Shown piece after piece: positions 56,271 through 64,000 of a stretch of 64,000 nt of DNA (its first letter is position 1; the number at the start of each line of letters is the position of its first letter). Below the pieces are notes generated by a model that was given only the letters and a program-made list of their open reading frames with translations, had not been told where the DNA came from and made no database searches. The DNA is from Trileptium ribeirensis. Its lineage: Eukaryota > Nematoda > Enoplea > Enoplida > Thoracostomopsidae. The translations under genes and the position numbers were made by a program. The stretch covers positions 1 through 64,000 of the forward strand of contig JASANE010007218.1 of the NCBI GenBank assembly GCA_030248225.1. Direction: 5' to 3'.

Positions 56271-59200
56271 ACTCTTGGTAATATATATTTGAATATATTC
56301 TTATAATATATATTATATTAATGTATTATAAGCATATATTTTAGCCACTAATTTAGTCGCAGCAAAGAGTGCTGTAATGGTTTTTGTACAAATCGAATTC
56401 ATGGCGATACGGACCCCCACGCGAATACGGTCAACGTTCTCTAGTGATTGATATCGGTCCTCCGGGTAAAGCAGCCCGTTCATGCATTGAATAGAAAATG
56501 GGACACCCTCATACACGAATTTACTAAGAACGCCAAAACCCGACAACCGCCCTGCAACCCAGGTTCTCCGTTACATGGTGCCGAAATTTATGTTGTGATT
56601 GAGATGTCAACGAAATTTAGATTTAATTTGAAATTAAGCTTGTCACAAGATGATTTGTACGGCGATTTTACTATGACGCTTTAGATCAATACATAAGTGC
56701 GTGCAACTGTGAACACAATGAATTTGTAGTTATCGTTCAGCTAGCAATCCAAAACGGAAGCTTACAAGTTTAAAGACGATGTGAAATTGATCATACCGTC
56801 ATAAAATTTTGCCCCAACGCAAAATAAGCAAAAGTTCACGTTTCCGATGGATGTCCACTAAAAATGATTTTTAGATTAGCGCAACAAAGTTAACGAAACT
56901 TCCAGTCTTTTGAACGCTGCCTAACAAAAGGAACAACTTAGTAATTTAGATGACAACGCCAGACTGATCCCATGAAGGAAAGCAAGAAGTACTCACTAAA
57001 GGGAATTACCCAATGATTTTGACAGTGGTTGCTAAAGAGAACCACGAAGTCTTATAAATTGGCTCACTAAACACAAACATCTAGACATTTCGCCAATAGC
57101 CCCAACCAAGAGCGTCAAAGGATTGTGCAGGATTGATTATAGCCATAAAGTCCTCCGTGGAGCAGGACCAAGTTGGACTTTTCTGAGATCAGTTGTATCA
57201 CTATTACATTGGCAGTTACATAAGTGGAGGCGAAAATTATGCGATTCTAAGCTAAATGTGATTGATATTTTATTTATATTTCCGCGACTAACATATGAAA
57301 AGAGTTATAAAAATAGCAACTCTTCCTAAACAACGAACTTGTTCTTTAAAAGCGAACGCGTTCTTTCTTAAATGCGCGGAAAATCGTTTAACGCCAAAAG
57401 AGAATTGTTAGGCAACAAAATTTCAATGGATAATATCTGTCGAAACACGCTAAAAATTCTTCATAATCTATCAGACAAGATATTATCGCTATATTTTGCA
57501 ATGTCCATCGCTCAAAACGGAATTAAATGAGTTGAATGAGTTTGCACAAATAGTGTTATATTCCCAAAATGACAACTTTATAACCTAGCAGTTCCTTGTG
57601 ACTCCTCTCCTATTATTGAAACCATGAGCAAGATCGTCATTACGTGGCTTCGCCAAATATGCCATTACTTCATTTATTATTGAATTCCAGAAGAACCTGT
57701 TTTGTCTCGATTCCTAAGAATTTATATTCACACGATGGTTTTAACAGAGCAGTATTTTAGATTTGATTAACACTTTATTGCATAAATTAATGTGTATTTC
57801 GCGTAATGTTGAACAAACATTTGTTTCAACGATGAATTTGACTTGTATAGTTTGGGTGCGAGTCTCGTATGGTAGCTACTACGCTGACAAAGGCAAGCAT
57901 GCTCAAGGTTCAGAGTCCCTTGGGGGATGGCTAATCAGCTGGAGAGGGGGAAGCGTAGTGCAGAGCCTCTGTGAGACTACCTCTCAGTTGAGGGATCACC
58001 GAACCCCTATTGGATGGTACGGGGTGGGGTCCGAACCTCAGAGTGATAATCCCGGTGTCCCCCCATGAGCATGTATGACAAAATGGTTACTATCTTTTGC
58101 GCTAAAGAGTTACTGTCAAAGCCCCACTGTATACGAAGCGCTTCGGTCGGCGAAATTACCGACTACCGTGAAAATTGGATGTTAGGTAAAGTAAAACCAT
58201 AAGAAACAATCACCTTATAACATCTAGTCAATGTAATAAAATTACCAGGCAATGTAACTTTTATAAGCGGAGATGAACTGCCTGCTATGCCGCTCTTGAT
58301 ATATACACTAAGCCTAACCATTATTAGCTAACATCGATCTAGCCTAAGATGTGAACTATATATACTAATCCTGTCGGCCACCCCGAACGTACCAAGCTAA
58401 ATTGCTCTTTTTTCTAAGCATATAACTTCCGGCCTTTAAGTTGACATGGGCCTGTAATCATCTTTACTACTAGTCCAATCGACATTAACATTTGGCGGTG
58501 TGTATGCGCCTGTTAGCCCATTCTGCTAAAGAGCGGAATTAAAACTCATTGATAACATCTGCAGCCACAGTTATGGATGGTATTGTCTGACACTGAGACA
58601 CGAAATAGGTGAAAATTTTCGGAGCTTCGGGGGCAGGTCTGTTTTTACTGCCGGTTGCGAATTTTCACTACCAAGTCCAATTTTCTAAATCTGAGACGTA
58701 AAAACGCGAAAATTTCCACGTCTTCGCGCATAACCTGCATTGAACTACTATCAAGTCACTAATTATCCCACTCCACCAGAAGATTCGTCGTTACGTCGCT
58801 GTCTGCAGCCTGATGGATCGGGTGATCTACAAATTTTGTTTGACGAATTAGGCCGTCTCCGGCGTGCGTGAGTCCGCTGAATATCAAATAGTATAGACAA
58901 CATCGGCCTTCAGTGAACATTATTGTTCCTTAGATGCTTACAGGGGAGACGGGATTATTCCCCTGAGGCGTCCATCCCACCTCAGGCGAAGCACCGATCC
59001 CATGGCCCCAGCCCGTAGCGCGACCTCCTTACGTGGGACTCCGTATTCCCTTTGCGCAGAAGTCGCGCGGAAACTTTTAGCATCAATTGATAAAATAAGA
59101 TGAAAACTGCCAAAAACCGGGGGTTGCATAAAATTAGAAGAAATTTTGAGTAGCAAATAATTTCAATAATTTTACTACCTAGCCTAACGCCACCTCTCGC

Positions 59201-59473
59201 AGACCAACTGATCTTCCCTGTGGTATGCCGAAGGCCAACTCCTATCCAGAGCGCTGGGTACACCCCCTGGTCCCTGAGACGTCGAGCTTATTTTATGCGT
59301 GATTATTGAACATGATATGGATCAACTTCTACGCGTAGGATTTTTGTAAGTTTGTAACGTACGATATACCAAGCATAGGTGCACTTTTATTTTCCGTTCG
59401 CAAAGCTGCAGTTGTTATTCCGTCGATAGTAATTCAAAATTTTGTTAAAAGTCTAGTATAATGCGGCGTTTAC

Positions 59474-59873
59474 GTTATAAAGGACCCCATATGAAACTTT
59501 TGTCTCCCAATGGTCTAGATAGAGCACACCATCCAGTGGTATACGGTGTATACCTGCACTATATAATGCAATAGATGGTATATGACACACCATCTATTAA
59601 TTACAGTGGCTAAATCTATCTATTGTTTATACCGACGGTGTCAAGGACCATCCACAAACACAATATATAAGGCCTGTAAATAACAGCATGTTGTAGCTAA
59701 CACTATATAAATTTTATGACATAGTGTACACCGTGCTATTATGTACACTACCTACCTATGTATACTATCTGCAAATCCCATCAGGAACGCCATGGTGTCC
59801 AAGACACCATATAATTGTTGGTGGAAGAGACACTAAGGGTGGACAAAACTTTCACATGGGGGTCATTTATAAC
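59474..59873. mobile_element. TIR miniature element, about 400 bp
   Basis: The left end gttataaaggaccccatatg and the complement of the right end, gttataaatgacccccatgt, pair over roughly 30 bp, continuing with gaaa-ttttgtc. The interior repeats short motifs such as acaccatc and tatagtg. No coding capacity. Confidence 0.75.
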
Positions 59874-60407
59874 GTATACGCTGCATAACGTTTAACTGCA
59901 TAGTGTAGCCAGAAACGACAAAATTATCAAAACTCATTTGCAGGCATTACCAAAAGCCGATGCTGGCCGACGCTAGCCTGTCAGTGGCCCATTCCAAGCT
60001 GTGTGTGAGTACCTCAACCTGTTATGATTATCTCCCCAGCCTTGGTATGGCTGGACCCTCCTAACCATATTGTGTTAACTCTTATTGCCACCCCGCTCTG
60101 CCCACCCTACCCCTTGCGGAGCCCTCTATAAAATTTCATTCTCTGAAAAACTTTATGCAAACAAATTCAGAAACTATTGTTATCGAAGTAATTGCGAAAA
60201 TTCAGAATATGTGAGAGAGTGCTTCCCCTATGGGACCATACCGTTTGCAAATTTGAAAATATTGGACTCGCTACAGATTGTAACAGGTCACTTTAAACGC
60301 TATGCGCCAGAAAAAATTCAATAGACCTCTTGACATGTCACTGCATACCCCAATAGCAGGGTACAGTGTCTCCTAACGCCGGGTCTGAGTCGGTTATAGT
60401 CGACTGT

Positions 60408-60432
60408 GCTGAAGAGTGTGATACTCTTCAGC
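60408..60432. other. Perfect 10-bp hairpin
   Basis: gctgaagagt and actcttcagc pair perfectly around a 5-base loop. It lies between genes and its role, if any, is unknown. Confidence 0.6.
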
Positions 60433-62450
60433 TTTTCCATACTGCTACCCGCGGTATGTCGCGGTCATTTTCGTCCTAACGCCTTCTCCTCACCCCAGAT
60501 TCTCGCCAAGTGAATTGAAAACATTACCGACCCCACGGTTGTTCCTGCACCACCATTCGACCTACCGACTTATACCCATTCACGTTTTTGAATCAACAAA
60601 CTTAGACCCCCATCCAGGTTTTCGACCCACTAGATTCAGAGCTTCTAATGTTTCCGAACTACCTATTCAGACTCCTGTCACACTGAAAGTATGTTTCTAT
60701 GAAATTTAAGAGAAGTTTATTTGAGTTTTGCAGCATCAAAATATTCTTTTAAAATTCAAAGAACTATCCTTTGAAATGTCAAAAATAATTCTTAATAAGA
60801 TAATTTATAAAAAGTAATTTTGTGAAATTTCTAGAAATATTCTTCGAAATTTTCAAGTGGCGCGAAAATCAATCTTTATTTACATTTCATGGAAAGTATT
60901 TTGAGCGCAGGCTTTTGAACCACTTTTTCAGACCACCAGCTGTTCGACCCACTAAAAAACTAAAAATTTACTGTATTGAAAAGCTGGGGGTCTGAAAAAG
61001 TTTGTCAAAAACATGGCAGAACTCTGAAAAAGTTGTTCGAAAACATGGTTAGCTCTAAATTGAGCGGATTGGGGTCTGGGTAAGGCGGTCCAAGAACATG
61101 GGTGGAATGGGTCGTGTTTTCGACCAACTTGGTGAAAGGGCGAAAACCATCGCGACGTACTGCGAGCGATAATAAGAGAAAGGTCAAGAGTGTCTCACTC
61201 TTCTGCAGATTCGACTATCATCGGTTCTTGATATTACAAACTACTTTACGCTCTAGCACTCAAATGTGCGACGTGTCCGCTAAGAAAAGTTTAATTAATT
61301 CTCTTTAACAAAATATTTTAAATTTATTTTAGGTCAAACTACCTTACACAGTTAACACTGTATGTGGAAACAGCCAGCTAATCAAAGTAGTTCTCTTGAA
61401 TGAAATATATTAATTCAAATTTACTTTACTGTAGCTATCTAAATACCGCAAACGCTCCAATGTGAAAACAGCATGCTAAACAAATCAACTCTTTCCTCAA
61501 ATATTTTAAGTTAACACTATTTTTAGGTTCATAGCCCCATGGAGTCTCAGACAGCGTTTGCCTACGCTAATGCATTGGTATTCACAAAAAAGTGAAGTAC
61601 TAAATTATAAGGTTGTGTGTGCCATTGTTCTTCACCGATTGCCTCAACATGATAAGAGATAATTAGAAATAAATCCAAGTCAACATCAAAATAAAAAATT
61701 ATCATGAATGGAAGATTCCATTTTTGCCCTGCATGTATCCCGCTAATTCTTGCTAAAACGCTAAAACTCCGGTTAACAGACATCCCGACAGACCGTAGTT
61801 TCTAGCAGTGTCGAAACGGCACAACGAGCGTCGTTGTTAGCGGTCAGTTCACTTTCATGCTATTTTATACATAGTATAATATCAAGTTTGCTACTTTTGC
61901 TAATCAAACTGTAAAATTTGGTAGTTATATACGTTTCGAAAGGCAGCAATCACTGACTCGTTTTTGTCTCACCTTAAATGTGGTCTATCTGACACCATTT
62001 GCCGCACACCAGAAGAGTCAAGGGGTCAGATTTGTAAGACTGCCCGGAATCATCGCACTAGGCTTACTATCGCGAAAATTTATTAATTTTTTATTTAATT
62101 ATTAAATTATTTAATAATTCACAGGTTGAACAAGGCTGAAAACAATATCACATCCTGATATCTGAGACAAAAATCGGAGGTGTAAATGATAAAACTTGGC
62201 ATAATCGAGGCAACAGTAGTTTAAAATTACAATAATCGTATGTGGTGATCCCATATATACAGTTGCTACGTTTGCCGTCTCACTTCGCGAAAGCTTAGTT
62301 ACGAAGTTTTCCACATGGCAACAGTTCCGGTGTGTGAACAATCATTGGCCGTGTTCAAAAACAGTTACATAATAATCTACTTTCCTTGTTGTTTCTAGTA
62401 CATACTTAAACGCGATGCTATTTCTCATCTCGGTGCAAATTTGTTGGGTT

Positions 62451-62456
62451 TTTATT
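62451..62456 (-). terminator. Candidate poly(A) signal of the - strand gene
   Basis: TTTATT on the + strand, that is AATAAA on the - strand, 315 bp past the stop codon. Other weaker candidates exist. Confidence 0.3.
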
Positions 62457-62585
62457 CAACTGTGTTCATTAAGATCATTTTCACAGCTAAAAACAAGTTA
62501 GTCGCAAACGCATCATCGCTTTTGATAGACTAAAATGACTTGCTTACTAGGATTAAAATGTAACCTGTTGTTTATATTAGCATAA

Positions 62586-62630
62586 AGCTTTTGTGGCTAT
62601 GCCTTTTGTGGCTATGCCTTTTGTGGCCGA
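62586..62630 (+). repeat. Three-copy 15-bp minisatellite
   Basis: The unit cttttgtggctatgc occurs three times in a row, the last copy incomplete, about 140 bp beyond the - strand gene's stop codon. Confidence 0.8.
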
Positions 62631-62770
62631 AAAGTTTAGTAAGATTTAATTTTAATTTGAAGTTTTCAACTCAATACTAAATATACTCAAATACTACCTT
62701 TTGATATTATCCAGTTTGAAGTACGTTTTGAGGCGGTATTGAAAATGATCATTGTTTAGAACTTACTATC

Positions 62771-63658
62771 CTATTTCTTTCCTTTCCCCCACATACCTCC
62801 CGAAAAACCCGCTTTCAATTTTCCATTTTTCCCCGCACCGCCAGAACCAGATGACGAAGTAAATGAAATTTTTCCGCTACCACTACTCGAAATGCATTGA
62901 CCGATCACTGCTAGTACAATTCCCAGTCCCGATAAACCAAACATAAGATAGACAACGTATGCCGGCGGAGATTTGTTGTTTAGTGGTCCGGCTAATTTGA
63001 CAAAATTCACTTCTCGTCCATTGTGCGTTCCTCCTGTCCCCCCGTAGACACTACTATATATTCCGTCGTTTCGAAACCGGGAATCGGTCTTTTTAATCAA
63101 AATTCGTGTGTTTTCAATTGCATCGATAAGCGCAGTTGCTATTGGCATAGGACGATTTCTTTTATGGTTATGTGCGCTGTTTTGATTTGCAATCATTAAC
63201 GATTGGCTGGTTTTACTTGTACGGTGTGTGTGCTGTACTTTTACATTGTAGCCTGCCCTGGTTATGCTATTTCCAACATTACCCCACCCTTTGGCCTGAT
63301 ATATCGGAGCAGGTACAAAGCCGTAGAGACGCTCATATAGTTTAGCTGCAAAACCATCACCATACCGCTCTGTAAATTTGCTACTGAACGCAGTGAAGAT
63401 ACTTGGCACTTCGATCCCAAGAAATAATGCTTCATCGGCAGGCGAGACCCACTGTTGGACGCCAAAATATAAAATATCAATCGTACAGTTGGGATTAGAC
63501 CAGATTTGGCGCAGTAATGAAGCTACGATAGCACCTGACCATACAATCGCTGTAGCCGGATTGTCAAAAGTTGTTTTGTCAGTTTGTTTACGCGTCTTTG
63601 ATAGTTCAGCAACACTTGGCTTTCGACGAGATGACGATAGAGCAATTCGCTCGAATGT
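62771..63658 (-). CDS. Last exon of a - strand gene; unrecognised membrane protein (partial)
   Basis: A 888-nt open exon giving 295 residues and a stop. Its upstream edge is an acceptor (attatag) whose TAG is an in-frame stop, so the exon must start at 63658 with TFERIALSSS. The ordered part includes NPATAIVWSGAIVASLLRQI, TIDILYFGVQQWVSPADEAL and RYGDGFAAKLYERLYGF. Near the end lies a membrane helix (AYVVYLMFGLSGLGIVLAVI), then a Ser/Gly-rich and Lys-rich tail ending MWGKGKK. I do not recognise the family. It could be a type I protein with a short cytoplasmic tail. Earlier exons lie beyond the window or are too short to place. It converges tail-to-tail with the bark-like gene. Confidence 0.85.
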   Translation of the reverse strand, partial: TFERIALSSSRRKPSVAELSKTRKQTDKTTFDNPATAIVWSGAIVASLLRQIWSNPNCTIDILYFGVQQWVSPADEALFLGIEVPSIFTAFSSKFTERYGDGFAAKLYERLYGFVPAPIYQAKGWGNVGNSITRAGYNVKVQHTHRTSKTSQSLMIANQNSAHNHKRNRPMPIATALIDAIENTRILIKKTDSRFRNDGIYSSVYGGTGGTHNGREVNFVKLAGPLNNKSPPAYVVYLMFGLSGLGIVLAVIGQCISSSGSGKISFTSSSGSGGAGKNGKLKAGFSGGMWGKGKK

Positions 63659-64000
63659 CTATAATTTCGTAAAATCTAACTCAATTTGCTACGTAGAATT
63701 TTTAAACTGTGGAAATGCACATTAAATATTTAGAAATCGCAAGCTACTAAACTGGTGATTAGTTTAAACAGTTTAGTAAAATTACCCAAGTCAAACTGAG
63801 GGACCAACATTATTTGGCCAACATGAACAGCTTAGTGCGGGTGATTCTGGAGTATCCGCCCTCTGACTTAATCCTAGTTCCAGCATGAGTCAAATGAGAA
63901 AATTAGCATTGACTAAAAAACTGCATAGGCATAGTATATCGAATGCAGCACAAATTACATTTAACTTATTTTAGACTAGTTTTTTTATTTTTTCAAGCAC
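63659..64000. other. Intron or upstream part of the - strand gene
   Basis: The sequence beyond the acceptor at 63659. No further exon can be assigned here; one could be hidden. Confidence 0.4.

Larger units (their letters stand above)
54557..62770. other. Intergenic region between the two genes
   Basis: 8.2 kb without an assignable gene. It holds the 3' tandem units, poly(A) candidates, an inverted repeat (56149-56270), GC-rich islands (57898-58070, 58930-59280), a possible short coding exon (58734-58872), a TIR element (59474-59873), a 25-bp hairpin (60408-60432) and a short 15-bp minisatellite (62586-62630). The rest is AT-rich and unremarkable. Confidence 0.6.

Noticed and set aside
56313..56546. 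77-residue - strand frame
   Set aside because: An upstream stop closes the frame and no family is recognised; it may be a decayed element but cannot be supported.
57898..58070. GC-rich island with an open frame
   Set aside because: The ends catgctca and tgagcatg suggest a small mobile element, but the match is too short and no duplication is seen. The frame follows from GC content.
1..64000. Bacterial features, CRISPR arrays, operons
   Set aside because: Spliced genes, intron structure and repeat content are those of an animal genome. No spaced direct repeats of CRISPR type are present.

Overview
The window is animal nuclear DNA: AT-rich, with long introns, GT-AG splice sites, many acceptors ending in tttcag, and introns full of small non-autonomous DNA transposons and tandem repeats. 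Nothing in it looks bacterial. The main gene is of a type best known from arthropods, so an arthropod or another ecdysozoan is the most likely source. Species cannot be read from the sequence.

One gene dominates. I assembled 25 coding exons on the + strand from 4671 to 54556 by matching splice sites and reading phase. They total 11,031 nt, an exact multiple of three, and encode 3,676 residues. The product is a single-pass membrane protein with the architecture of Drosophila Bark beetle/Anakonda, the triple-repeat protein of tricellular junctions. It has a signal peptide and three copies of a roughly 900-residue unit (strand motif LTIEPG-like, SRCR domain, beta-helix, CUB-like segment, second beta-helix, closing WG motif). 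A C-type-lectin-like domain, a short Gly-rich stalk, one transmembrane helix and a cytoplasmic tail of about 737 residues ending in ETSM follow. Exons 1-10 make unit 1, exons 10-17 unit 2, exons 17-20 unit 3, exons 21-23 the lectin-like domain, and exons 24-25 the stalk, membrane helix and tail.

The introns carry most of the mobile DNA. There are two hAT-type miniature elements with GAGGTGAGAA ends (39236-39586; 50569-50816, the latter with a perfect 8-bp target duplication), a 615-bp hAT-like element (9374-9988), TTAA-bounded elements nested in another element (about 14670-15330), a TIR element near 43.4-44.2 kb, and a degenerate LINE reverse transcriptase at about 29.65-30.24 kb. The LINE is followed by a 187-bp triplication that encodes LINE C-terminal fragments on the opposite strand. 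Local tandem duplications lie at 18161-18497 (169 bp) and 20172-20574 (204 bp, essentially identical).

Before the gene (1-4670) I see no supported gene. After it, the 3' end lies at the start of a degenerate three-copy ~200-bp repeat whose first unit contains the stop codon. The 55-62.7 kb interval holds inverted-repeat elements (56149-56270, 59474-59873), candidate poly(A) signals and one possible short coding exon near 58.73-58.87 kb. At the right edge a second gene on the - strand ends at 62771. Only its last exon (62771-63658) is visible: 295 residues with one membrane helix and a Gly/Ser/Lys-rich tail, of a family I do not recognise.
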